A stretch of 64,000 nucleotides of DNA from Calothrix brevissima NIES-22 (GTDB lineage Bacteria; Cyanobacteriota; Cyanobacteriia; Cyanobacteriales; Nostocaceae). The stretch covers positions 5,776,621 through 5,840,620 of the forward strand of contig NZ_AP018207.1 in assembly GCF_002367995.1 (NCBI RefSeq), written 5' to 3'. This document shows, in pieces, positions 35,084 through 44,321 of this stretch; positions within the stretch are counted from its first letter, which is position 1; every line of letters starts with the position of its first letter. The notes under the pieces were generated by a model. It did not search any database. It worked only from the letters and a program-made list of their open reading frames with translations, and was not told where the DNA came from. The position numbers were made by a program, and so were the translations under genes.

Positions 35084-36343
35084 TCAACTGTCAACAGCTA
35101 TATTATCAGCATTTGTCTCTTCTGTAGATTGAATGCTGGTGTTTTTACTCTCCATTTGTTCTCTTAAAATTGCAATTTGTGTCACCATAATTGCTTCTAT
35201 CCCATTATTTGACATGTTACCCATCCAATTAATCATTGATGAAAGAAACAATTCTTTGAGATAGGCGAAAGAAAAACCATCTGTCATAGTTGCTATGTGA
35301 GTTACCGCTTGTGGTGACAGACGCATCTCTGGTTTTAAGCGATCGCTCCACATGGTAATATAAGCTTGTCTTACCGAGTTATCTGGTAAATCGAAGTGAT
35401 ACTTGCGATCAAAACGACTGGGACGATCGCGAATTGCTGGATCTAGCCTTTCTGGGTGATTTGTACTAGCAATGGTGACAATTCCCTCGTTAGCCGCAAA
35501 ACCATCAAGTTCATTGAGAAAGAAGGAACGATTTTCATCAGTTAACAGCGAATCTAAATCCTCTAGAACTAAAATACAGGGTGCAGACTGTCTCGCTTGT
35601 TTAAATACTTTGCGAATATTTTCGCTATCCGTATCATACTCAGACTTAAAACTCTTCACATACAGACAAGGCTTTTGCATGAGATTAATTAAAGCTTTGA
35701 CTGTATGAGTTTTCCCGTTTCCTGGCGCACCAATAAATAAAATTCCCCGTTTCCAAGGAATATCATAAGCTGCATAGGTTGCTTGGGAAGCAAAAAAGTT
35801 ACTCAAGTCATCTTGAATATCTTGTTTGAGGTTACCGTGCAAAATTAAATTATCAAAAGTAGCTGTTTTAATCGATTGAAATAGTTCGGGGTTTTTATTC
35901 CAATAGCCATCTTCAAAAACTAAAACCTCGTCGCGAATTTCCGAATTCCAATCACAAACAGCAGTAAAAAATTTTTCTGCTAATTCTTGATTATGAGCCA
36001 GAATCCAGTAATACCTAGTTTTGCAATAGCCTTCTTGCCAACTCATTAATAATACATCAAATTGCTGTCCTTGCCATTTCACCATAAATTCAGCATTTTC
36101 TGTATATTTATATAGCTGATTTTCCATACCATCCCAACTAGTTAAAATTTGGTTATGAATGGAAGCATGATGTTGAATTTGGCAGAGATTAGCCTGGGCG
36201 TACTTTTCTAAATTGAATGTACTATCGTTACCTTCTAAGAGAAATTTTCGGGGATAAATCGCGGCTAATTCTTGACTAATATGATATGCGATCGCATTAA
36301 TCGGCAAACTCAATGATTCTGTAATCAGTTGTTGAATATTCAT
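35084..36343 (-). CDS. AAA ATPase with helical N-terminal region
   Basis: The protein has 419 residues. N-terminal ~195 residues lack a recognised domain. The AAA domain then has Walker A GAPGNGKT (205-212), Walker B CILVLEDLDSL and second region of homology NHPERLDPAIRDRPSRFDR with the arginine finger. The form fits BCS1-like or general AAA remodelling ATPases. No membrane segment is evident. Another AAA gene follows upstream on the same strand after ~280 bp of repeats, so they may work together, though this is not shown. Confidence 0.83.
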   Translation of the reverse strand: MNIQQLITESLSLPINAIAYHISQELAAIYPRKFLLEGNDSTFNLEKYAQANLCQIQHHASIHNQILTSWDGMENQLYKYTENAEFMVKWQGQQFDVLLMSWQEGYCKTRYYWILAHNQELAEKFFTAVCDWNSEIRDEVLVFEDGYWNKNPELFQSIKTATFDNLILHGNLKQDIQDDLSNFFASQATYAAYDIPWKRGILFIGAPGNGKTHTVKALINLMQKPCLYVKSFKSEYDTDSENIRKVFKQARQSAPCILVLEDLDSLLTDENRSFFLNELDGFAANEGIVTIASTNHPERLDPAIRDRPSRFDRKYHFDLPDNSVRQAYITMWSDRLKPEMRLSPQAVTHIATMTDGFSFAYLKELFLSSMINWMGNMSNNGIEAIMVTQIAILREQMESKNTSIQSTEETNADNIAVDS

Positions 36344-36438
36344 GCTGATTTATTACTTTTTAATTAAATTTATTAACTACTACACAATATTCCGCATTAA
36401 TTTCGGAATCGCAGGTATTTACCAAAAAAATGTTGACT

Positions 36439-36601
36439 CTTGTACAGACGCGATTCATCGCGTCTCTAACAATCGCGTCTCTAACAAATGACTATTGACT
36501 AAGAAGAAAAATTTTCACGCTTACTTATACAGAACTTACGCAAAAATTGCCAAAAAGCTTAATTTATTGAACCGCCAAGACGCCAAGAACGCCAAGAATT
36601 C
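36439..36601. repeat. GACGCGATTCATCGCGTC palindrome and ACGCCAAG array
   Basis: A TTGTACAGACGCGATTCATC element with a second CGCGTCTCTAAC copy (36439-36480; relatives at 14186-14215 and 48086-48113) is followed by the AACCGCCAAG array (36570-36601). Confidence 0.7.
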
Positions 36602-36622
36602 GTAGAGTGTGCGTAAGTCCTA

Positions 36623-37825
36623 TTATACAAATTTTTGTGTAAACTCATAAATTAAATCAACTCTACCCTTGCGTAACATCGCCGGATCTAATCTTTCTGT
36701 AGTGTTACAAGTCATCAATACTACTAAACGTTGCTTCATTTGCATTCCAGATTCATCAATGATGCTTTGGTACAAAGTGCCATCTAATAAACTCAGAATA
36801 TGTTCTGTTTTATTATTATATTGAGCTACTTCGTAAGCACGATTTTGGGCTAGGTTATCTGCTTCATTAATAATGATGCAAATTTGTTCTAAATAACTGG
36901 GCGGAACAAAATTTGTAATGGCATCATGATCCAAAATAAAAATTACATAGCCTAAAGGTACTAAAATTTCTTGGGCTACAGCTTGAGTCCATGCAGTTTT
37001 ACCCGTACCCGGTTCTCCATGTACGACAACTGCTAACTGATTTTGATTGAGAATTGATTGCTGAACTGCGTCTGTAAAACTTTGAATATCTGCGGGAAAG
37101 GTGCGAATCGGAAATTGGCTGTGAACCCTACCTACACGACTTTGATAACCGCTTAACATGACTGCTAAATTGTAAGTCGCTTTGTTAATTAACGGTGCCA
37201 TATTTCTGGACATCAAAGTATATTGTTTGCGTCCACGATCGTAGGGATCAATTTGCAACCAAATATCATGTTTAGCCCAATAAGCATAAACAGTATTAAT
37301 TACATCTATTCTTTCCCAACTGATAAATTTATCGACGGGAAAGTAAAAGTCTCGTTCTGAATAATATTGGGTAATAATATCAGGACGTTCTAATAAGGCT
37401 AAAACTCGCAATACGGTAATTTCTTGCAATCGATTGAGTACATAATCAATGGGAATGCTATTACGACTGACAAATTGGTTAATTGGTGTTTCTGTACTTA
37501 AAACTTCTTTATAGCGATTATCTGGCGTTAACGGATCTGGTGTAATAAAACTCCAATATTTTTGCAATTCACCGCGCGTATAGTCAGAAGCAACATTTAA
37601 GATATTTGCCCACCAGCTATAATCTCTTCTACCTAAAGCATCGGCGTAATAACTCGCTAAATTAATAGTTTTTTGCGTTAACTCCTGGGTATCGTGAAAG
37701 AGAACTTGCCAGAAAAACCCCCAATCAAAGTCGCGTTGTAATGGACGCCAACCGCTACTTAGAAGGTTTTGACGGTTGTTATTTGCAGAATTACCTTCGT
37801 TATTTCTAAAATCATCAAAAACCAT
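36623..37825 (-). CDS. AAA ATPase
   Basis: The protein has 400 residues. The N-terminal ~240 residues are unassigned but well folded-looking (several Trp/Tyr-rich helices, e.g. FDWGFFWQVLFHDTQEL). The AAA core has Walker A GEPGTGKT near 271, Walker B ICIIINEADNL near 316 and sensor/arginine finger TCNTTERLDPAMLRKGRVD. The Walker B acidic pair is Asn-Glu rather than Asp-Glu, which is unusual. The protein ends soon after the AAA core with a short C-terminus. Function unknown. It precedes the other AAA gene on the same strand. Confidence 0.8.
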   Translation of the reverse strand: MVFDDFRNNEGNSANNNRQNLLSSGWRPLQRDFDWGFFWQVLFHDTQELTQKTINLASYYADALGRRDYSWWANILNVASDYTRGELQKYWSFITPDPLTPDNRYKEVLSTETPINQFVSRNSIPIDYVLNRLQEITVLRVLALLERPDIITQYYSERDFYFPVDKFISWERIDVINTVYAYWAKHDIWLQIDPYDRGRKQYTLMSRNMAPLINKATYNLAVMLSGYQSRVGRVHSQFPIRTFPADIQSFTDAVQQSILNQNQLAVVVHGEPGTGKTAWTQAVAQEILVPLGYVIFILDHDAITNFVPPSYLEQICIIINEADNLAQNRAYEVAQYNNKTEHILSLLDGTLYQSIIDESGMQMKQRLVVLMTCNTTERLDPAMLRKGRVDLIYEFTQKFV

Positions 37826-38520
37826 ATCTTTTTCACTGTAGCGGTAGGTGAACTATCTTCAGCTGACGTAAAAGTTTAGCAAAAGGTTTTCTATTATATT
37901 CTAATTGCGATCGCTCGGCTAATGTGGCTGGAATTAGCACTGCTTAATACTGTCATTTAATTTTTTGTCCTTTTCTCTGGCGAAATTCAAACGAGTAATA
38001 CGCAATGATGAGTTACCTGCGTTAGACTACATATAAGTTAAGGCTGAGATTGAGATTAACAAAAATATAATAGGACAGCTTCTTGCTTTAGTATCGTGTT
38101 GGATCTGACTGAGGGGCAGATTAAAAAAAGTGTTCAGATTTTTATGAGTAGTTATCGCATGTAATATACTGTATTACAACCAGATACAGATGTCAAATAT
38201 GTAAATGAGTCTGTAGTGGAAGAAACATAGAGTATATAAAAATACAAATGCCCAATAATTATTACGATTTATATACTTTTTTGTATATTCAAAGATTTGA
38301 TGATATAAATCCAAAAACATTCTTTAATTTTGCATATAATTGAGGGGTAAATGTTATAGTTTGAAGCTTAATTTTTCGAGATTCTCATATTAAAGTATTC
38401 AGGAAACTTCTCAAGCGAGAAACAGTTTTGCGTGCGTAAATTATCGCCTTAATTCTCAATATAGATAGTTTTGTGATTTATGAAAGACAATGAATCTCAC
38501 TTGTATCCTCCGGAGCAAAA
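37826..38520. other. Gene-free regulatory region
   Basis: About 700 bp between divergent genes (AAA ATPase and response regulator). AT-rich, with one HIP1 site near 37908. A GGAG lies seven bases before the ATG at 38521. No ORF or RNA gene was recognised. Confidence 0.5.
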
Positions 38521-38946
38521 ATGTACTTAAAACATTCATCAAAAAGCGACCGCAAACAGCGTAAACCTCAACAGCCTTTAATTTTAGCAGTAGAAGATAA
38601 TGATGATAATTTATTGTTGATGGGTTATGCGCTGGAATCGCTGGGTTGTAGATTCATTTGTCAATCAGACAGTATCAATACTGTAGTAGTAGCAAAAGAG
38701 TACCAACCAGACTTAATTATGTTGGATATTTTATTGCCAACTATCAACGGTATTGAGATGGTGCGCTATTTAAAACAAGAACCCTTAACCCGCCACATTC
38801 CGGTTATTGCAGTGACAGCATTAGCTAGCCAAGAGGATCGCGCCAGAATTCTCCAAGCGGGTTTTGATGCTTATTTAAGCAAACCCTACATGATTGATGA
38901 ATTAGAAATAGTTATTCACAAATTACTGAGTACAACATTTCATTAA
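38521..38946 (+). CDS. Single-domain response regulator (REC)
   Basis: The protein has 141 residues: a basic N-terminal tail followed by one receiver domain with acidic pocket (VEDNDDN), phosphoacceptor Asp69 (IMLDILLP), Thr in AVTAL and Lys121 in LSKPY. There is no output domain, so it probably relays phosphate or controls a partner by binding. The two REC-histidine kinases encoded on the opposite strand at 39252-41825 are the likely partners. A CCTCCGGAGC segment supplies a GGAG ribosome binding site. Confidence 0.9.
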   Translation: MYLKHSSKSDRKQRKPQQPLILAVEDNDDNLLLMGYALESLGCRFICQSDSINTVVVAKEYQPDLIMLDILLPTINGIEMVRYLKQEPLTRHIPVIAVTALASQEDRARILQAGFDAYLSKPYMIDELEIVIHKLLSTTFH

Positions 38947-39151
38947 ATCATAGCTTATTCTCCGCCTAATTACCCTGCGGGAACGCCTAACTTTGCGCGT
39001 ACTTTAGCGTACCTTTGCTTATTAAATTTAAACCCTCAATCAAGCACCATTCAATCATAATCACCATTACTGGATACGTATGTAGTGGCTAACTAGTGCT
39101 GCATGGCGTAAATAACCATACCATTTTATAAATTCATTTTGATAATCTAAA

Positions 39152-39203
39152 GTAGTGCGAGCATCTTGCTCGCGTTTGTCAGCGAGCAAGATGCTCGCAC
39201 TAC
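39152..39203. repeat. Perfect 22-bp inverted repeat
   Basis: Arms GTAGTGCGAGCATCTTGCTC.. at 39152-39173 and 39182-39203 enclose an 8-base loop. It lies between the ends of two converging genes, so it could be a bidirectional terminator, but the sequence is typical of a dispersed palindromic element. Confidence 0.75.
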
Positions 39204-39251
39204 AATGGTATGCTCATTTCCGCATACCTGTACTAGTAAATTAACAAATGA

Positions 39252-40382
39252 CTATTCTAAATTTTTCGGTAAGCGAACTGTAAATACACTACCTTCACCT
39301 AATACGGAACTGAGTTCAATAGTACCGCTATGTGCTTCAACAATTCGTTGGGATAAATGCAATCCTAAACCGCTACCAGAACGTTTATTTCTACCTTGAC
39401 GAAATCGCTCAAAAATACTCGCTTGATCTTCTGGTGCAATACCATAGCCTGTATCTTTTACCTCAATGGTTAAATAATCAGAATTTTCTTGTTTATCTGG
39501 TTGTTCTGAAAGTTTAATTTCTACACTTCCTGTATCTGTAAATTTAATTGCGTTACCTACTAAATTACTCAAAACTCGGCGTAATTCTAGGTTATCACCC
39601 ATAACTACACCAGCCTTGTCTCCCAAATTATCTAATTCTTGGGTATCTAATTTGAGGGTGATATTTTTCTCCATAGCCAAAGGAATGAGTTCGCTAATCA
39701 CTTCTTGCGCTGTTTCTTTGAGATTGCAACTTTCCCAATTTAAAGTCTTTTTCCCGGCTTCAAAGCGCGAAACTTCTAAGAGGGTATTTACCATTTGCAT
39801 TAAATTTTGATTACTGCGAATCATCACGCCAATTGCTTGTTTCATTTCTGGCGAAATTTTACAGAAGGTATCTTCCATAAATAAATTCAGCATCCGATCT
39901 GCTGCTACTAAAGGTGTGCGCAAATCATGTGTGAGACGAGAAACAAAGTCTTCGCGTTGACGCGCCATCTTTTTTTGTGCATCCAAACTGTGCTTTAAAC
40001 GCAATAGCGATCGCACTCTGGCTAGTAGTTCATCTGTATCAAATGGTTTGCGAATAAAGTCATCAGCACCGACATCTAAACCTTCAACAACGCTAGATTC
40101 GTGAAAAGCTGTAATTAACAATATAGGAATATAGTTTTTATTACCTAACAGTTCTCGAATTCGCCGTGTGACTTCATAACCATCAATTCCAGGCATCATC
40201 ACATCTAATAAAATTAAATCTGGTGGCGATTCGGCAACTTTTTCTAGAGCTGTCATCCCATCGGATACTAAATCAATTTCATAGCCTTCGCTTTCTAAAA
40301 TTGTTTGCACCAAAATAAGATTATCTATAGTATCGTCTACAGCCAGAATTCGATCTATTTGAGAGTTTTCGCGAACAGACAT
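39252..40382 (-). CDS. REC-histidine kinase hybrid
   Basis: The protein has 376 residues. The N-terminal receiver has Asp60 (LILLDVMMP) and Lys in IRKPF. A short helix leads to the HisKA H-box (SRLTHDLRTPL, His152) and a HATPase domain with N-box NLVGNAIKFTD, G1 DTGYGIAPED, F-box and G2 GSGLGLHLS. It has no membrane segment and no sensor domain, so it is a cytoplasmic kinase controlled by phosphorylation of its own receiver. It lies just downstream of a second REC-HK on the same strand (42-bp gap), suggesting an operon and phosphorelay. Confidence 0.92.
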   Translation of the reverse strand: MSVRENSQIDRILAVDDTIDNLILVQTILESEGYEIDLVSDGMTALEKVAESPPDLILLDVMMPGIDGYEVTRRIRELLGNKNYIPILLITAFHESSVVEGLDVGADDFIRKPFDTDELLARVRSLLRLKHSLDAQKKMARQREDFVSRLTHDLRTPLVAADRMLNLFMEDTFCKISPEMKQAIGVMIRSNQNLMQMVNTLLEVSRFEAGKKTLNWESCNLKETAQEVISELIPLAMEKNITLKLDTQELDNLGDKAGVVMGDNLELRRVLSNLVGNAIKFTDTGSVEIKLSEQPDKQENSDYLTIEVKDTGYGIAPEDQASIFERFRQGRNKRSGSGLGLHLSQRIVEAHSGTIELSSVLGEGSVFTVRLPKNLE

Positions 40383-40424
40383 GATTTATAACTTATATAC
40401 TTTTACAATTAATTACAATTAAGC

Positions 40425-41825
40425 TTATGAATTGAATTTAGCAGAACTTACTGATATTTTGCCTGATTTTTCCTGAGATGAATGTTGGTGTTGGTTAGGT
40501 TGTGGTTGGGAGGGATGTTGATGCTGGCTAGGTTGATGAGAAGCAGGATGGGGATTTTCGGCAGTACAAAAAATATAATCGCTATCTAACTTTAATGCTG
40601 CATCATCAAATGCTGCATTTGACAATGTTACCTGCCGTGGTAATTCAATTCTAAACAATGAACCTACCCCCAGTTGACTCTTAAGAATAATTTTACCACC
40701 CATCATTCTGACTAATGAATCAACAATTGCTAAACCTAAACCCGTACCGGGATACTTTCGTGTAATACTTTGATCTACTTGGCGAAAAGCTTCAAAAATG
40801 AGTTTGAAATCGCGAGATGCGATACCAATACCTGTATCCCGCACGGTAATTGCTACTTTATTATGAGGAATTTCACTTACTTCTACCCAAATATTGCCAG
40901 ATTCTGTAAATTTAATGGCGTTGGAAAGTAAGTTAACTAAAATTTGTTGTAAGCGATTTGCATCATTAAAAATTGCAGGATTGGCTAAATTGATATCAAC
41001 TAATAAAGATAATCTTTTGGCTTCTGCTAAAGAACGGATATCGGCTACTGTATTTTCAATTATTTTTGGTAAATCGCATAATTCTGGTTTTAACTCAAAT
41101 CTTCCTGCTTCTAATTTAGAAAAATCTAAGACTTCATTTAATAACATCAATAAATGCTTCCCATTATTAAGAATACGTTCTACCATATCCTTTTGCTGAT
41201 GGGTAAGTTGCCCAAATTTAGGACGCAGCAATATTTGTGAAAAGCCAATTATGGCATTCATTGGCGTGCGCAATTCATGGGATATAGTTGCCAAAAATTG
41301 CGATTTTAGCCGCGATGCTTCTAATAATCTTAAATTTTGCAGATGAATTTGTTGCCGTTGTCTTTCGAGTTCTTCATGTTTACGAGTTAGTTGTTCGCGA
41401 CTTTCTTTAAGTTGCTGATGAGCCAAAGCTGTCTGCATTTCCGCACGGTGGACTCGAATTGCATTCCGCAAAACTTGCGCTACTGTTTCGGAAGATACTC
41501 TAGCTTTATATATATAATCTGTAGCACCTGCTTTCATCAACTCAACAGCGATTTGTTCATCTCCCAGTCCAGTTAGCACGACTATAGGAACTTTAATTTC
41601 TAATGAGCGTAAATTTTGCATTAAAGTTAATCCATCTGCATCTGGTAGACGATAGTCCAGAAACACACAGTCATAAGTCGTATTTCTTAAGGTATAGATC
41701 GCATCATTGCAGGCGCTTACTTCTGATAGTTCTATAGGTACACCTGCTTGAATCAGGGCACGACGAACTATCAAGCGGTCTACTTCATCGTCGTCTACAA
41801 CTAATATTTTCAGCGTCTCTTCCAT
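40425..41825 (-). CDS. REC-histidine kinase with His/Gln/Pro-rich tail
   Basis: The protein has 466 residues. The receiver domain has Asp57 (VFLDYRLPD). A coiled coil (~125-170) leads to HisKA with H183 (ATISHELRTPM), then HATPase motifs NLLSNAIKFTE, DTGIGIASRD and GTGLGLAIVD. The last ~45 residues are a low-complexity tail of His, Gln, Pro and Ser (SHQPSQHQHPSQPQPNQHQH), made by short DNA repeats. It might bind metal or simply be disordered. It is the first gene of a two-kinase unit with 39252-40382. Confidence 0.92.
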   Translation of the reverse strand: MEETLKILVVDDDEVDRLIVRRALIQAGVPIELSEVSACNDAIYTLRNTTYDCVFLDYRLPDADGLTLMQNLRSLEIKVPIVVLTGLGDEQIAVELMKAGATDYIYKARVSSETVAQVLRNAIRVHRAEMQTALAHQQLKESREQLTRKHEELERQRQQIHLQNLRLLEASRLKSQFLATISHELRTPMNAIIGFSQILLRPKFGQLTHQQKDMVERILNNGKHLLMLLNEVLDFSKLEAGRFELKPELCDLPKIIENTVADIRSLAEAKRLSLLVDINLANPAIFNDANRLQQILVNLLSNAIKFTESGNIWVEVSEIPHNKVAITVRDTGIGIASRDFKLIFEAFRQVDQSITRKYPGTGLGLAIVDSLVRMMGGKIILKSQLGVGSLFRIELPRQVTLSNAAFDDAALKLDSDYIFCTAENPHPASHQPSQHQHPSQPQPNQHQHSSQEKSGKISVSSAKFNS

Positions 41826-41863
41826 CGGCTTTTATTTTCGCTGTCAGATACAGGTTGATGTTT

Positions 41864-41923
41864 AGCATTACCGATTTCAAACTGTTAAGTTAAATCATTT
41901 TAAATTTGAGATTTGGTAATGCT
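41864..41923 (-). promoter_or_regulatory. Inverted repeat upstream of REC-HK gene
   Basis: AGCATTACC (41864-41872) and GGTAATGCT (41915-41923) are exact arms, with a weaker inner continuation TTTCAAA / TTTGAGA. The distance to the ATG (about 40-100 bp) fits an operator or a leader RNA structure; no protein is assigned to it. Confidence 0.35.
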
Positions 41924-42130
41924 TATTATTTATTATTCATCAGTGTTTCTGTTAATTCCCAACCTCTAATTTAAAAAATCGGGTCACAACTCTTTGGGTA
42001 CGGGTTAACTCTGCCAATTTGAGATTTTTAATATCAAATTAAAAATAATTTCGGTTGAGTTACTGCCATGTGATAACAGCACTAATCCGCGCTTATTTGT
42101 GATAAATTCTGCTTAAATTGGCAAAACTGC

Positions 42131-42364
42131 CTATAAAACTTTAAGAGAATTTTGCATATTAACCAATACCTGTTGAGAATTACCCTTTTCTCTCCAAGCT
42201 TCTAAATGATGATAGGCTTCAGGATTTAGCCAGCAACATTTAATTTATCTCTAGTCATTTTCAGGGCAGGATTTGTTTTTTATATGATTGGGGACATAAT
42301 TTAGAGGAAAGATTAAATTTTGTCCCTCTTCGGCAGATTTAAATTGATTTGATATCTCTGACAT
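42131..42364 (-). pseudogene. Decayed 77-codon gene with two in-frame stops
   Basis: An ATG at 42364, 9 bases after a GAGGAAAA-type site, starts MSEISNQFKSAEEGQNLIFP..., runs 37 codons to TAG, then one codon, then TAA. The same frame continues for 37 more codons (CCWLNPEAYHHLEAWREKG ... NSLKVL) before a final stop. Both halves look like coding sequence, so this is most simply a small gene broken by two point mutations. I do not recognise the family. It is too short for a usual ORF cut-off and lies in an otherwise empty 1.6-kb region. Confidence 0.5.
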
Positions 42365-43449
42365 TAGCTGTATTTTCCTCTGTTTTTAGTTTGTGAATTA
42401 CTTGCTGAAAAATTTACTTGATGCTATTTTCTACTTAGTTGGGTTAACTTAGTTATATATAAGTAATAAATACCCCTTGATAGTAGATACAGCTGGTTGA
42501 GAAATAGAGATTATCCAAAACCTCTATCAAGAATTAACTAATTTACGCTCTTTTATCATCAGCAATTAATCAACAGTTACTTAATTAAACCTCCATAGCA
42601 AACTCAGCCGATACATAGTAATCATCAATTACTTGCATCAAGCTTCAACACAATTCTAAATAAACAGCTTAGAAGCTGTCGTCAGTCATTGGTGTGAGTT
42701 GCATAATAACTATTATGTACCATAAGCCTGAGCAATTTTACTCATCAGGTTGCTGGAGTCAGGGGCTAGGGGCTAGCTGAAATAATATATATATTGCTAA
42801 GTATTTTATTTTACTTCTGGCAGTTGCCACAATATTTTTGGCGATCGCGGATTGTGCAAGTGTGCCACAAGGTAACAATTTTGTGATGTTTCTCTACAAA
42901 AATCATAGAAGTATTATCTGCTGTGGCGAAGATAAAATTTAGAGAAAATATAGTTTGTAATTTTATTTATTTTAAATTTTTGAGCGTAAAAATATTAGAT
43001 TATGACACATTACTAAAATTGCATAATTTCTAGTTACAGCTAGGAACAATAAAGAATTTTGTAGACTTACCTCTAGCCTAGATACCTCAACAGCAGTTAC
43101 TTTCCTAAAAAAATCTCCTCCCTATGGCGCTAATTATGCTAGATAATCCTAATCAGTAAATATGTAAACCACTGATGTTATATGTGCTTCAACCTTGATG
43201 AGTCCTGACTGGGTAAATAAAGCCAACAGACTGGAAAAACCATGATTATGTCTCAATATTTCAATTTCTCTCGTAAAATATCTATACATCCTTGGCTAGA
43301 TATTTACATCTATCGCCAACTGAAAATCATAAATTTATTATTTCTATCGGTGGATGCACGGTAGTCTAAATATCATCTATCTTTGGTTTGGTAAAAAGAA
43401 ATAAAGACTTTAGATAAGTTAAGTATTTCCCAAACTGGAGCTAAAAAAC
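42365..43449. other. Gene-free region upstream of NarL-type regulator
   Basis: About 1.1 kb, AT-rich, with no credible ORF. A GGGGCTAGGGGCTAG repeat fragment lies near 42761-42778 and a GGCGATCGCGG site at about 42840. The promoter of the response regulator should lie near 43400. No known RNA was recognised, but an unknown non-coding RNA cannot be excluded. Confidence 0.45.
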
Positions 43450-44181
43450 GTGAGCGTTGCAATGAGTGAAATTAGTATTATTTTAATTGAAGATCACGAC
43501 CTTACCCGCATGGGGCTAAGAGCCGCACTCCAATCGCAGACGGGAGTGAAAGTGATTGGTGAAGCAGCAAATGCTACCCAAGGATTGAAGCTGTTAGAAA
43601 CCGCTAAACCAGATGTAGCGGTGGTAGATATTGGCTTACCGGATATGGATGGGATTGAACTCACCCGCAAGTTTAAGCGCCAGCAAGCGGAAACTGGCCA
43701 AGCCACCAAAATCCTGATTCTGACAATGGATCATACAGAAGATGCTGTACTGGCGGCTTTTGCGGCTGGGGCTGATTCTTATTATATGAAAGAAACCAGC
43801 ATCACCAGATTAACAGAAGCGATCCAAGCAACTTATACTGGTAACTCTTGGATCGATCCGGCGATCGCTAACGTAGTTTTACGGAAAATGCGCCAAGGTA
43901 TACCTGGTGAAGCCAATAACAGCGATAAACCCAAGACTGTGAAAATAGAAGCTTTGGCTTCAGAGTACGAGCAAGTTTTAGAAACCTACCCCTTAACCCA
44001 GCGCGAACTCGAAATTTTGGAATTGATTGTTGCTGGTTGCAGCAATGGACAAATTGCCGAAAAACTCTACATCACAGTTGGTACAGTTAAAACCCACGTG
44101 CGTAACATCCTCAACAAACTCTGCGCTGATGATCGTACCCAAGCCGCAGTTCGCGCCTTGCGTTCTGGTTTGGTGGGATGA
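43450..44181 (+). CDS. NarL/LuxR-type response regulator
   Basis: The protein has 243 residues. The receiver domain has DxD-type acidic pocket (IEDHD), Asp60 (AVVDIGLPD), Thr in LTMD and Lys in YMKETS. A linker leads to a LuxR-type helix-turn-helix (TQRELEILELIVAGCSNGQI, then TVGTVKTHVRNILNKL). Phosphorylation would let it bind target promoters. GTG at 43450 follows GGAG by nine bases; an ATG five codons on is an alternative. It has no adjacent kinase on the same strand, but two REC-kinases lie 1.6 kb away. Confidence 0.9.
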   Translation: MSVAMSEISIILIEDHDLTRMGLRAALQSQTGVKVIGEAANATQGLKLLETAKPDVAVVDIGLPDMDGIELTRKFKRQQAETGQATKILILTMDHTEDAVLAAFAAGADSYYMKETSITRLTEAIQATYTGNSWIDPAIANVVLRKMRQGIPGEANNSDKPKTVKIEALASEYEQVLETYPLTQRELEILELIVAGCSNGQIAEKLYITVGTVKTHVRNILNKLCADDRTQAAVRALRSGLVG

Positions 44182-44190
44182 GGGAAGTTT

Positions 44191-44300
44191 GGGAGACAAG
44201 GGAAGGGGGACAAGGAGGACAAGGGAGACAAGGGGGACAAGGGAGACAAAATCAATTCAAAATTCAGAAATATTTTTGACTTTTGACTTTTGACTTTTGA
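44191..44300. repeat. 9-bp GGGACAAGG array and TTTTGAC heptamers
   Basis: About six GGAGACAAG-type units (44191-44248) are followed by four TTTTGAC units (44274-44305) between the converging regulator and TIGR03492 genes. Confidence 0.75.
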
Positions 44301-44321
44301 CTTTTTATGCCCCATGCCCAA

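Noticed and set aside
41826..43449. Possible known non-coding RNA (Yfr1, 6S, tmRNA)
   Set aside because: None of the conserved motifs I know was seen on either strand.
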